Part shown: positions 47,525 through 56,207 of the stretch, one piece after another
Numbering within the stretch: the stretch's first letter is position 1
Layout: each line of letters opens with the position of its first letter
Source of the DNA: Paracoccaceae bacterium
GTDB taxonomy: Bacteria > Pseudomonadota > Alphaproteobacteria > Rhodobacterales > Rhodobacteraceae
Direction of reading: 5' to 3'
Assembly: GCA_902543185.1 (NCBI GenBank)
Contig: CACBXB010000002.1
Coordinates: 120,116-184,115, forward strand
Length of the DNA: 64,000 nucleotides
Program-made: the position numbers and the translations under genes
The notes under the pieces: model-generated
Told to the model about the DNA's origin: nothing
Database searches by the model: none
The model's input: the letters and a program-made list of their open reading frames with translations, nothing else

Positions 47525-47540
47525 CTGGGCGTATCCCAGA
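47525..47540 (+). other. Small hairpin between the cytochrome gene and soxF
   Basis: CTGGG (47525-47529) pairs with CCCAG (47535-47539), plus a possible T-A pair, around a five-base loop. There is no T run, so it is not a normal terminator; it could protect or divide the transcript between the two genes. Confidence 0.35.
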
Positions 47541-47560
47541 TAAACAGTGGAGGGAAAAAT

Positions 47561-48826
47561 ATGTCGATAAATAGACGTTCATTTATACAAACGGCGGCTG
47601 CTGTCACCGCTAGTTTGTCGGCACCAATGGTTATGGCGAACGGGGGAAAACCGAGAGTTGTTGTTATTGGAGGTGGTGCTGGTGGTGCTACCGCAGCCAG
47701 GTATATAGCTAAGGACAGCAAAGGTGCAATTGACGTAACTTTAGTAGAGCCGTCTCGCACATACTACACATGCTTCTTCTCTAATCTCTATTTAGGAGGT
47801 TTTAGAGACTTAGGCAGTATTGCTCACAGTTATGGTAATCTCGCGTCAGAATATGGAATTAACGTTGTTCATGACTGGGCTGTAGATATTGACCGAGGAG
47901 GTAAAACAGTTTCTTTAGCTGGAGGCGGAACGCTCTATTATGATCGTCTCGTTCTTTCACCAGGTATTGATTTTGTTGATGGTGCTGTTGAAGGCTGGGA
48001 TTTGAATGCTCAAAATAAAATGCCACATGCTTATAAAGCTGGCAGTCAAACGGAGTTGCTAAAAGCTCAACTGGCTTCTATGCCTTCAGGTGGCGTATTT
48101 GCAATGGTCGCCCCACCAAACCCCTACAGGTGTCCTCCTGGACCTTATGAACGCATTTCGATGATCGCTCATATGCTCAAAAAATCAAATCCGACTGCTA
48201 AAATTATAGTAGCGGACCCAAAACCAAAGTTTTCTAAAATGGGACTATTCCAGGAAGGTTGGGCAAACCACTATGACGGGATGATCGATTGGATTGGTTC
48301 AGAATTCGGCGGAGGAAATGTATCTGTTAATCCTGAGGCTATGACCGTATCAATTGATGGTGAAGAAACGAAAGTGGACGCTTGTAACGTTATTCCTGCT
48401 ATGAAAGCTGGGCGCATTTGTGAGATGGCTGGCATAACAGACGGGAAATGGGCACCTGTAAGTGCTCACGATATGTCTTCTAAAGTTGACAGCAATATTC
48501 ACGTTTTGGGTGATGCTTCAATGCAGGGTGATATGCCAAAATCTGGTTTCTCAGCTAATTCTCAGGCTAAAGTTGCTGCCATGGCTATTAGAGGAGCGTT
48601 AACTGGTTCAAAAGTATTCCCAGCTAAGTTTTCTAATACATGCTGGTCTCTAGTCGATACGAATGATGGCGTTAAAGTGGGCGCCACATATAAAGCGACA
48701 GATGAAAAGATCGCAAAAGTTGATGGATTTATTTCCAAAACTGGTGAAACAGCAGATGTCCGTAAAGCTACTTACGAAGAGTCGCTCGGTTGGTATGCTG
48801 GCATCACGGCCGATATGTTTGGCTAA
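47561..48826 (+). CDS. soxF: SoxF, flavocytochrome c sulfide dehydrogenase flavoprotein
   Basis: The 421-residue flavoprotein has a Tat signal (I-N-R-R-S-F-I-Q-T), the FAD motif V-V-I-G-G-G-A-G-G-A-T-A near residue 35, and the redox cysteine region P-N-P-Y-R-C-P-P-G-P-Y-E. It is the FccB relative found in Sox clusters and can oxidise sulfide or support sulfur turnover. The frame is open to 47495, but GTGGAGG upstream of 47561 and the signal decide the start. A terminator follows. Confidence 0.93.
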   Translation: MSINRRSFIQTAAAVTASLSAPMVMANGGKPRVVVIGGGAGGATAARYIAKDSKGAIDVTLVEPSRTYYTCFFSNLYLGGFRDLGSIAHSYGNLASEYGINVVHDWAVDIDRGGKTVSLAGGGTLYYDRLVLSPGIDFVDGAVEGWDLNAQNKMPHAYKAGSQTELLKAQLASMPSGGVFAMVAPPNPYRCPPGPYERISMIAHMLKKSNPTAKIIVADPKPKFSKMGLFQEGWANHYDGMIDWIGSEFGGGNVSVNPEAMTVSIDGEETKVDACNVIPAMKAGRICEMAGITDGKWAPVSAHDMSSKVDSNIHVLGDASMQGDMPKSGFSANSQAKVAAMAIRGALTGSKVFPAKFSNTCWSLVDTNDGVKVGATYKATDEKIAKVDGFISKTGETADVRKATYEESLGWYAGITADMFG

Positions 48827-50031
48827 GAATTTAATCCCAGCTCATTGATAAGGGCTGGGATTTTTTCCTTAAATCGGAAAAAACCATGCGTCGCATTAGG
48901 CCATGCTATCTTATCATATTCTTTTGAAATTTGAGTAACATTTAAACCGCGCTTGTGAAGATTTTTGATAAATGATGCGTTCGGCCCTGTTGCAGCATAA
49001 GAAACTACAATTTGTTCTATTTTATTTTCATGATACCAGTCCTCAACTTCATCAGGGGTTGAGATTATTTTAACTACACCAATTTTATCTTTGTACCTTA
49101 TAGAGACATCTTCGATTAATGAATTTACGAATTTGTTTACCAAGTTTGCACATGACCAGGGGCTTATTTGATCCAAATTGTTTAGGCCAATAGAACTTTC
49201 AATTTTTAAACCATTTATAACTGGTGAAAGATCTAAGTCGTCATCGTGTATCAAAAGCCCAGTTTTTAAGTTTGGGTCTGGTAATTTACCGTGGTTCAAC
49301 ATTGATATATTTGGGTGAGGTTTCCCTTTTAATGCTTTAGCTGAGCTTGAAAGTCCAATGGGATCAAACCTATCACCTGTAAATTTAGAAATGTTATCTC
49401 TGCGTGCTAGGTAAGTTTTTCCGTGTGTTTGAAGGCCTGCAATCCATCTCCAACTCAACGTATTCGAAGCAGGGTCTCCATCTAGCAAATGACGTAGAAA
49501 AAAATCTGCACCAAGTTGCCAAGGTAAATTTAATGTAAATATCCATATTGATGAAAACCACATGCGAGCGTGATTATGAAGATATCCAGTTTCTTTGAGT
49601 TCCCATGCCCAAAAATCAAAGCAATCTATATTGGTTTTACCCTCACAGGCTGTTTCCCAAGACTTACGTAAGCCCGATTGAGTCATAATCTGATTTTCCA
49701 AACGGCTTAAGTCGTTTTGGTAATCTAGCCAAACCGACGGTCTCATTTCTAGCCAACCTTTCCAGTAAGTACGCCAAAATACTTCTTGTACGAACTTTTC
49801 TGACGAAGAAAGGCTATATTTATTTAAAACAGCCTTCAATACTTCCGCTTCAGTAAGAATTCTCCGCCTTATAAAAGGCGATAATTGTGAAACATAATTA
49901 TGGTTGGATGGTCCAAAGTCATAATTCCTTTTATTTTTGTAACTTATACCGGCTTTTGGAATAAAATCTGTAAGCTTTTCAAGCGCTACGGCTCGGCTTG
50001 GCGTGTTATGTAGGGGCGTATTTCCATCCAT
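48823..50031 (-). CDS. Photolyase/cryptochrome-family FAD-binding protein with unusual domain order
   Basis: The 402-residue protein begins directly with the FAD-binding domain of photolyases. Signs are P-F-I-R-R-R-I-L-T-E, F-x-R-T-Y-W-K-G, W-A-W-E-L-K-E-T-G-Y-L-H-N-H-A-R-M-W and S-W-R-W-I-A-G-L-Q-T-H-G-K-T-Y. No antenna alpha/beta domain precedes it, but residues after about 255 look like alpha/beta segments (G-V-V-K-I-I-S-T and I-E-Q-I-V-V-S-Y-A). It may be a permuted relative rather than a truncated one. Blue-light DNA repair or sensing is possible. It overlaps soxF by four bases. Confidence 0.75.
   Translation of the reverse strand: MDGNTPLHNTPSRAVALEKLTDFIPKAGISYKNKRNYDFGPSNHNYVSQLSPFIRRRILTEAEVLKAVLNKYSLSSSEKFVQEVFWRTYWKGWLEMRPSVWLDYQNDLSRLENQIMTQSGLRKSWETACEGKTNIDCFDFWAWELKETGYLHNHARMWFSSIWIFTLNLPWQLGADFFLRHLLDGDPASNTLSWRWIAGLQTHGKTYLARRDNISKFTGDRFDPIGLSSSAKALKGKPHPNISMLNHGKLPDPNLKTGLLIHDDDLDLSPVINGLKIESSIGLNNLDQISPWSCANLVNKFVNSLIEDVSIRYKDKIGVVKIISTPDEVEDWYHENKIEQIVVSYAATGPNASFIKNLHKRGLNVTQISKEYDKIAWPNATHGFFRFKEKIPALINELGLNS
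48833..48866 (+). terminator. Rho-independent terminator after soxF
   Basis: AATCCCAGC (48833-48841) pairs perfectly with GCTGGGATT (48854-48862), followed by T. It starts seven bases past the soxF stop and lies inside the last codons of the convergent photolyase-like gene, so the hairpin also encodes the tail of that protein. Confidence 0.85.
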
Positions 50032-50198
50032 TAAAGCTAGGTAGCGGAGAAGGCGCGTAGATCAAGTTTTTATTCAGAAAAATAAACTTTTTGAATTTTA
50101 ATTTGTGCCAATTGTTTTTGAGCTCTTGAAGCTTTGGCATGGCGCCACTAACATTATGTGTATAAGAATTGTAATGCGCTCTAGAAAAGGCAGGCCCT

Positions 50199-50825
50199 AT
50201 GAACGATCCAGCAGAATTTTACATGAACACACTAGTACCTATGGTAGTTGAGCAAACTAGCCGTGGGGAACGTGCTTACGATATATTTTCGCGTCTTTTA
50301 AAAGAGCGAATTATTTTTCTCAATGGTGCCGTACATGATGGTATGTCTAGTTTAGTTGTAGCCCAACTGCTTCATTTAGAGGCTGAAAACCCATCTAAAG
50401 ATATCAGTATGTATATAAATAGTCCGGGTGGCGTAGTTACCTCTGGTTTATCAATCTATGATACCATGCAGTACATCAAACCAAAGGTTTCAACATTAGT
50501 AATTGGGCAAGCGGCCTCCATGGGCTCATTATTGCTTACTGCAGGCGAACCAGGCATGCGATATTCCTTACCGAATAGTCGAATAATGGTGCATCAACCT
50601 TCCGGCGGCTATCAGGGACAGGCAACAGATATAATGATCCATGCGGAAGAAACGCTCAAATTAAAAAAGCGATTAAACGAGATATACGTAAAGCATACTG
50701 GGCAGTCTTTGAAAACAGTTGAGGCGGCTCTTGAAAGAGATAATTTTATGGCAGCAGAAGATGCTAAGAAATGGGGATTGATTGACGAAATTGTCACGCA
50801 GCGTACAAGCAGTGATGAAGAGTAA
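50199..50825 (+). CDS. clpP: ATP-dependent Clp protease proteolytic subunit
   Basis: The 208-residue serine protease forms the barrel of the Clp protease. The catalytic serine is in G-Q-A-A-S-M-G-S, the histidine in M-V-H-Q-P-S-G-G, and the aspartate follows downstream. The ATG at 50199 begins the usual N-terminus. clpX follows after 118 bases, the standard pair. Confidence 0.97.
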   Translation: MNDPAEFYMNTLVPMVVEQTSRGERAYDIFSRLLKERIIFLNGAVHDGMSSLVVAQLLHLEAENPSKDISMYINSPGGVVTSGLSIYDTMQYIKPKVSTLVIGQAASMGSLLLTAGEPGMRYSLPNSRIMVHQPSGGYQGQATDIMIHAEETLKLKKRLNEIYVKHTGQSLKTVEAALERDNFMAAEDAKKWGLIDEIVTQRTSSDEE

Positions 50826-50899
50826 ATTGGCATCACATTTGCTTTTTAAAAACAAAATACGAATTTTGCCATTGTAGACGGCGAAAGCCTGACTTAAGC

Positions 50900-50908
50900 T
50901 GTGGATAA
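50900..50908 (+). promoter_or_regulatory. Single DnaA-box match upstream of clpX
   Basis: TGTGGATAA is the exact reverse complement of the DnaA box TTATCCACA. It lies 35 bases before the clpX start. As a single site its role is unknown and it could be chance. Confidence 0.3.
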
Positions 50909-50943
50909 TTATGGGCACCGAATAAGACAAAGGACTGAGTTTA

Positions 50944-52206
50944 ATGTCAACGAATTCTGGCTCTGATAGTAAAAACACTCTTTACTGCAGTTTTTGTGGT
51001 AAAAGCCAGCATGAAGTAAGAAAACTCATTGCTGGCCCAACGGTATTTATATGCGACGAGTGCGTTGAACTCTGTATGGATATAATCCGTGAAGAAACAA
51101 AATCAACTAGTTTTAAATCTTCAGATGGAGTTCCGACTCCCAGAGAAATTTGTGGTGTTTTGGATGACTATGTCATTGGTCAGGCAATTGCAAAACGTGT
51201 CCTTTCTGTAGCCGTTCATAATCACTACAAGCGGCTAGAACATTCTGCAAAATCGGGTGATATAGAGCTTTCTAAGTCTAATATATTACTGATTGGCCCG
51301 ACAGGCTGCGGGAAAACACTTTTAGCTCAAACTCTGGCTCGTATTCTTGACGTACCTTTTACTATGGCTGACGCAACTACGCTAACTGAAGCGGGTTATG
51401 TAGGCGAGGATGTTGAAAATATAATTTTGAAACTCTTACAAGCTTCGGAATATAATGTCGAACGTGCCCAACGCGGGATAGTCTATATTGATGAGGTTGA
51501 TAAAATAACTCGAAAGTCTGAAAACCCTTCAATTACACGCGATGTGTCTGGTGAAGGTGTTCAGCAAGCTTTGCTAAAACTGATGGAAGGCACAGTAGCT
51601 AGCGTGCCCCCACAAGGTGGAAGAAAGCACCCGCAGCAAGAGTTTCTGCAAGTAGATACTACTAATATTTTATTTATTTGCGGTGGGGCATTTGCGGGTC
51701 TCGATAAAATTATTGCTCAGCGTGGTAAAGGCAGAGCCATGGGTTTTGGGGCAGACGTTCGAAATGATGATGAGCGCGGTATTGGAGAAATATTCAAAGA
51801 TATTGAGCCTGAAGATTTACTAAAGTTTGGATTGATCCCAGAATTTGTTGGAAGGCTACCGGTACTTGCTACGTTGGAAGATTTAGATAAAGATGCCTTG
51901 GTAACAATACTAACAGAGCCTAAAAATGCTTTGGTCAAGCAATACCAACGACTTTTTGAATTAGAGGACACTAAGTTAAATTTTACAGACGATGCTTTAA
52001 ATGCGATCGCAAAGAGAGCTATTGAGAGAAAAACAGGGGCTCGCGGGTTACGATCTATTCTGGAAGAGATATTACTTGATACCATGTTCGATTTGCCTGG
52101 TCTTGATGAGGTAACTGAGGTTGTCGTTAATGAAGAAGCTGTATCTTCAGAATCCAAACCACTGATGATTTATGCTGAAAATCAAAAAGAAGACCAGTCT
52201 GCTTAA
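50944..52206 (+). CDS. clpX: ATP-dependent Clp protease ATPase subunit ClpX
   Basis: The 420-residue AAA+ unfoldase feeds substrates to ClpP. The zinc-binding N-domain has C-S-F-C-G and C-D-E-C with suitable spacing, Walker A reads G-P-T-G-C-G-K-T, Walker B reads V-Y-I-D-E-V-D-K, and the I-x-F loop region (I-P-E-F-V-G-R-L-P) is present. The length is normal. Confidence 0.97.
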   Translation: MSTNSGSDSKNTLYCSFCGKSQHEVRKLIAGPTVFICDECVELCMDIIREETKSTSFKSSDGVPTPREICGVLDDYVIGQAIAKRVLSVAVHNHYKRLEHSAKSGDIELSKSNILLIGPTGCGKTLLAQTLARILDVPFTMADATTLTEAGYVGEDVENIILKLLQASEYNVERAQRGIVYIDEVDKITRKSENPSITRDVSGEGVQQALLKLMEGTVASVPPQGGRKHPQQEFLQVDTTNILFICGGAFAGLDKIIAQRGKGRAMGFGADVRNDDERGIGEIFKDIEPEDLLKFGLIPEFVGRLPVLATLEDLDKDALVTILTEPKNALVKQYQRLFELEDTKLNFTDDALNAIAKRAIERKTGARGLRSILEEILLDTMFDLPGLDEVTEVVVNEEAVSSESKPLMIYAENQKEDQSA

Positions 52207-52278
52207 TGCACTTGTCCGGGCATATGGACGTCGCGTAATTTCTATTGCATAAAAGAATTGTAAATATCGGAGTATAAT

Positions 52279-52662
52279 ATGGGTGTATTTGGCTTCCTTT
52301 CTAGAGCCACAACATGGTGGAATAGAGAAACTTTAGGGACTCAACTGTATACTTGGCGCAAGGGCGTTAAAGTAGGAGAGGATAGCGCAGGTAACATTTT
52401 TTTTAGAGACAAGGATGATCGTCGTCGGTGGGTTATTTTCAATGGTGAAGTTGAAGCTAGCCGGGTAAGTGCTGAGTGGCATGGTTGGCTTCACCGAACT
52501 TGGGATGAACCACCAACGGAAAAGCCCCTTCTTAAAAAGTCCTGGGAAATTGATCATAAACCTAATGTTACTGGTAGTTTGGCGTCTTATAAACCATCAG
52601 GCTCCCTGAAACAGCGAGATATAAAAGAGCGTCGCGATTATGAGGCTTGGAGCCCGGAGTAA
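52279..52662 (+). CDS. NDUFA12-family complex I accessory protein
   Basis: The 127-residue protein has the NDUFA12 (B17.2) pattern, including the T-W-W-N-R-E-T-L-G-T segment, G-N-x-F-F-R, R-R-W-V-I-F-N-G and S-A-E-W-H-G-W-L-H. In alphaproteobacteria this protein is an accessory subunit of NADH:ubiquinone oxidoreductase. The other complex I genes are not in the window. It is followed directly by the MlaD-like gene. Confidence 0.93.
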   Translation: MGVFGFLSRATTWWNRETLGTQLYTWRKGVKVGEDSAGNIFFRDKDDRRRWVIFNGEVEASRVSAEWHGWLHRTWDEPPTEKPLLKKSWEIDHKPNVTGSLASYKPSGSLKQRDIKERRDYEAWSPE

Positions 52663-53115
52663 ATGATGAAAGAAAATAGACTTGAGGTTATTATTGGAGC
52701 TGCTGTGCTCGTGGTGGCCTTAGGCTTTGTTGTTTTTCTTTATCAATCAACTGGTCTTTCAGTTTCTAACTCCAGACATTATGAGCTAAAAGCAGATTTT
52801 CGATCAGCCGATGGAATTCATGTTGGGACGGATGTTCGTTTAGCAGGCGTTAAGGTTGGTACTGTGAGTGATCTGAGTCTTAACGTAGAAACTTATAGAG
52901 CTGAAGCTGAGCTTGCTATTGAAAATAAAATAGATATTCCAGATGACAGTGCTCTGACGGTCAGTTCTGAAGGCTTATTGGGTGGAAATTTTATAGAAAT
53001 TATACCGGGTGCTTCTTATGAATATATGCAGCCGGGAGATGAGTTTCTTGATACACAGGGTTCTGTAAGCCTTATTTCTTTGTTACTGAAATTTGTATCA
53101 GGAAGCGATAATTGA
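52663..53115 (+). CDS. mlaD: MlaD-like MCE-domain lipid transport protein
   Basis: The 150-residue protein has one N-terminal membrane anchor (about residues 9-28) and one MCE domain (G-T-D-V-R-L-A-G-V-K-V-G-T-V and L-L-G-G-N-F-I-E-I). It binds phospholipids between the two membranes as part of the Mla system. The other mla genes are not next to it. The start lies directly after the NDUFA12-family stop codon, and the TTG start of the DUF2155 gene overlaps its stop (TTGA). Confidence 0.88.
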   Translation: MMKENRLEVIIGAAVLVVALGFVVFLYQSTGLSVSNSRHYELKADFRSADGIHVGTDVRLAGVKVGTVSDLSLNVETYRAEAELAIENKIDIPDDSALTVSSEGLLGGNFIEIIPGASYEYMQPGDEFLDTQGSVSLISLLLKFVSGSDN

Positions 53116-53492
53116 AGAAGCTAATATTTTTTATAAATTTTCTTCTTTATCCATTTTTTTGCGTTAATGCTCAGGAGCAGACCAATATAGCAGATGGTGC
53201 TCTACTGAGGGGCCTAGACAAGGTAAGTGGAGAAATCATTGATTTTGGTATAAAATCAGGTGACACCTACCCACTTTGGAAACTTGATATAAAGCTTTCT
53301 GAATGCCGTTATCCAATAAGTAATCCTGTGGGTGATGCCTTTGCTCATCTTACGATTTCGCAAGATAAATCTGAGAGTGATTTGTTTCGGGGATGGATGG
53401 TGGCATCATCACCGGCGCTTAACCCCTTAGAACATGCACGCTATGATGTTTGGGTGCTTCGATGTGCTATGGTTTCAATATCAGCCGAATAG
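53112..53492 (+). CDS. DUF2155 domain secreted protein
   Basis: The 126-residue protein has a signal peptide ending near C-V-N-A-Q and the DUF2155 signatures A-x-L-R-G-L-D-K-V-S-G and L-x-I-x-L-x-E-C-R-Y-P. W-M-V-A-S-S-P-A-L and D-V-W-V-L-R-C close it. It starts at TTG 53112. Function is unknown. It overlaps the convergent aat gene by 52 bases. Confidence 0.85.
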   Translation: MKKLIFFINFLLYPFFCVNAQEQTNIADGALLRGLDKVSGEIIDFGIKSGDTYPLWKLDIKLSECRYPISNPVGDAFAHLTISQDKSESDLFRGWMVASSPALNPLEHARYDVWVLRCAMVSISAE

Positions 53493-54094
53493 TTATTATC
53501 TAAAAAAGTGGCACTTTTGTTTAATGCTTTATCTAGTTTAATTAAATACTGAGCTTGCGTGATTTCAATTGCACCTAAACTGGCTAAATGCTCGGTCAGA
53601 AATTGGGTATCAAATAAAATAAAACCCGCTTTGAGAAGTCTGTCATGTAAAAAGGTTAAGGCGATTTTTGAACCATTAGAGACTTCGGAAAACATACTTT
53701 CCCCAAAAAAAGCAGCACCAATAGCTACGCCATATACACCACCGATAAGTCGATTGTCTCTCCATACCTCAACTGAATGAGCAAATCCGTCATCGTGTAA
53801 TTTGCAGTAGCAATTGTATATATCTTCATTGATCCAAGTTTCGTTTCTGTCAGCACATTTTTCCACAACTTTGGAAAAACACGAATTTATTGTTATTGAA
53901 TAATCTTTTTTAAGTATAGCCCGCTTCAATGATCGTGAGATGTGAAAATTTCCCAACTGAAATATCCCACGCTTTTTGGGTTGGATCCACTGAACTTGTT
54001 TTGCATTTCGGCTTTCAGCCATCGGGAATAAACCCTGCTGATAGGCAAATAAAAGAACTTCTGGAGATAGGTATTTAATCACCTTAAGCCTCAA
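53441..54094 (-). CDS. aat: Leucyl/phenylalanyl-tRNA-protein transferase
   Basis: The 217-residue enzyme adds Leu or Phe to N-terminal Lys or Arg, marking proteins for ClpS-ClpAP. Signs are Y-Q-Q-G-L-F-P-M-A near the start, G-V-Y-G-V-A-I-G-A-A-F-F-G-E-S-M-F, and T-Q-F-L-T-E-H-L-A-S-L-G-A. Its 3' end overlaps the convergent DUF2155 gene by 52 bases. accC lies just upstream, in the same direction. Confidence 0.93.
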   Translation of the reverse strand: MRLKVIKYLSPEVLLFAYQQGLFPMAESRNAKQVQWIQPKKRGIFQLGNFHISRSLKRAILKKDYSITINSCFSKVVEKCADRNETWINEDIYNCYCKLHDDGFAHSVEVWRDNRLIGGVYGVAIGAAFFGESMFSEVSNGSKIALTFLHDRLLKAGFILFDTQFLTEHLASLGAIEITQAQYLIKLDKALNKSATFLDNNYSADIETIAHRSTQTS

Positions 54095-54127
54095 TTGATA
54101 GATGATAAAATATTATTAAGCTGGAAC

Positions 54128-55483
54128 TTATGTATTTTGCCCGAAATTTTTATCTAGCCATTTTTCTAACCAATGAATATTATATACCCCATTTTGGATG
54201 TCTTCTTCTTCTAAGAGAGATCGAAAAAGGGGTATTGTGGTATCAATCCCATCTATAATAATCTCAGATAAAGCTCCGCTTAATCTCGCTAATGCTTCTG
54301 ATCTATCTCTGCCGCGTACAATAAGTTTTCCAATCAAGCTATCGTAATAAGGCGGTATGTTGTATCCCACGTAAATTGCGCTGTCAGTTCTTACACCCAA
54401 TCCGCCAGGTGCATGATAAGCTGTTATTTTTCCTGGACAGGGAGCAAAACTTGGGATTTTTTCAGCATTTATCCGAACTTCAATAGAGTGGCCTTTTATC
54501 GATAAATTTTCTTGCCTAAAATTCATTTCTAATCCGGCCGCTACGCGGATTTGTTCGCGCACTATATCAACACCAAAAATACTTTCGGTAATTGGATGCT
54601 CCACCTGAAGTCTTGTATTCATTTCAATGAAATAAAACTCACCGTTTTCATATAAAAACTCAATTGTACCTGCACCAATATAATTGATTTTAGCCACGGC
54701 TTCTGCGCATGTTGCACCTATTCGGTTGCGTTCTTCTGAGGAGATGCAAGGGCCTGGTGCCTCTTCAAAAACTTTTTGGTGGCGTCGTTGAAGTGAGCAA
54801 TCTCTTTCGCCCAAATGAACAGCTTGGCCTTTGCCGTCTCCAAATACTTGGATCTCTATGTGTCTAGGGGTGGTTAAATACTTCTCGATGTAAACCTCAT
54901 CGTTTCCAAACGCAGCTTTTCCTTCAGCTCGTGCAGTCATGAAGGCTTGTTCCATTTCTGACTCAGAGTTCGCGACTTTCATTCCTCTGCCGCCGCCTCC
55001 TGCTGTAGCTTTGATAATCACTGGATAACCAATATCGGCTCCAATTTTTTTGGCTGTTTTTACATCATGAACACCGCCATCTGATCCTGGAACACATGGA
55101 ACACCTAGTTCTCTCATTGTATCTTTAGCTGTAATTTTATCTCCCATTATGCGAATATGCTCCGCAGTCGGACCGATAAACTTTATCCCGTGATCCTCGA
55201 CTATTTGAACAAATTTGGCATTTTCAGACAAAAATCCGTACCCAGGATGGATGGCTTCCGCTCCAGTAATTTCACATGCGGCGATAATCGCGGGCATAGA
55301 TAAATAACTTGAAGTCCCTGCTGCTGGCCCAATGCATACACTTTCATCTGCCATACGAACATGCATGGCGTCACTATCTGCTGTTGAATGAACTGCAACA
55401 GATTTTATACCCATCTCGCGGCAGGCTCTAATAACCCGGAGGGCAATTTCTCCACGATTTGCGACTAGTACTTTGTTAAACAT
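54128..55483 (-). CDS. accC: Acetyl-CoA carboxylase biotin carboxylase subunit
   Basis: The 451-residue ATP-grasp enzyme carboxylates the biotin of AccB for fatty acid synthesis. It starts [13 protein letters not shown] and has the glycine-rich G-G-G-G-R-G-M-K loop and the [10 protein letters not shown] active-site motif. I prefer the ATG at 55483 over an in-frame GTG at 55492 because the family starts there; neither has a strong ribosome site. It follows accB directly. Confidence 0.96.
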   Translation of the reverse strand: MFNKVLVANRGEIALRVIRACREMGIKSVAVHSTADSDAMHVRMADESVCIGPAAGTSSYLSMPAIIAACEITGAEAIHPGYGFLSENAKFVQIVEDHGIKFIGPTAEHIRIMGDKITAKDTMRELGVPCVPGSDGGVHDVKTAKKIGADIGYPVIIKATAGGGGRGMKVANSESEMEQAFMTARAEGKAAFGNDEVYIEKYLTTPRHIEIQVFGDGKGQAVHLGERDCSLQRRHQKVFEEAPGPCISSEERNRIGATCAEAVAKINYIGAGTIEFLYENGEFYFIEMNTRLQVEHPITESIFGVDIVREQIRVAAGLEMNFRQENLSIKGHSIEVRINAEKIPSFAPCPGKITAYHAPGGLGVRTDSAIYVGYNIPPYYDSLIGKLIVRGRDRSEALARLSGALSEIIIDGIDTTIPLFRSLLEEEDIQNGVYNIHWLEKWLDKNFGQNT

Positions 55484-55491
55484 CGTCTGCA

Positions 55492-55992
55492 CTATTCAAT
55501 AATCGCAAGTGGTGCACCGAATTCAACCGCTGCTCCATCCTCAACTAAAATGCGTTTTACAATTCCAGATTTTGGAGCAGGAATTTGGTTCATCGTTTTC
55601 ATAGCTTCAACGATCAGCAAAGTATCTCCTTCTGAAATACTTGCACCAACCGAAATAAATGCGGGGGCACCGGGCTCAGGTTGCATATAAACAGTGCCGA
55701 CCATAGGAGATGTAACTGCGCCTGGATGATTAGCAGGGTCATCACTACTAGCGTCAGAAGCCTGTTTAGTGTCAGAAACATGTGTAACTTCTTGTATAGG
55801 AGTTGCTGCTATTTCTGGATTGCTAATAGGTGCTGTTGCTACTACCTGGCCGCCTCTAGCTACTCTCACTGTTAAGCTGTCATCCTGGCCAAATTCCCGA
55901 TTGACTTCAACTTCGTTCAGATCATGCTCTCTAAGTAGAACTGCTAATGCCTCAATAAATTGGACGTCTTTGTCTCTATTATTTTTTGTCAT
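55492..55992 (-). CDS. accB: Acetyl-CoA carboxylase biotin carboxyl carrier protein
   Basis: The 166-residue carrier has a variable N-terminal region, an Ala/Pro/Ser-rich linker and a C-terminal biotinyl domain with the biotinylated lysine in V-E-A-M-K-T-M-N. It is co-transcribed with accC immediately downstream. The operon promoter should be in the 215-base gap to the divergent AMP ligase, where I see no specific element. Confidence 0.95.
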   Translation of the reverse strand: MTKNNRDKDVQFIEALAVLLREHDLNEVEVNREFGQDDSLTVRVARGGQVVATAPISNPEIAATPIQEVTHVSDTKQASDASSDDPANHPGAVTSPMVGTVYMQPEPGAPAFISVGASISEGDTLLIVEAMKTMNQIPAPKSGIVKRILVEDGAAVEFGAPLAIIE

Positions 55993-56207
55993 ATTGCCCT
56001 CATATGCGTTTTACTAAATTTCAGCAATTTTCGTCTATATAAAGCAAGGTTGATGCTGTGAAAAGAACTTGCAGTAAAACTTACTCAAAATTTTAAGATA
56101 TTTTAACACATTTAGAGAGCTTTATTGATGTAAAGTGCTTGCTTAATAATATAACCCATACAAATTTGTTATCAGCAATCGAATTTTAAATATTAAGGGA
56201 AGACTTT

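Noticed and set aside
51717..52157. 146-codon minus-strand frame inside clpX
   Set aside because: Serine-rich antisense product of a conserved gene; no start signal.
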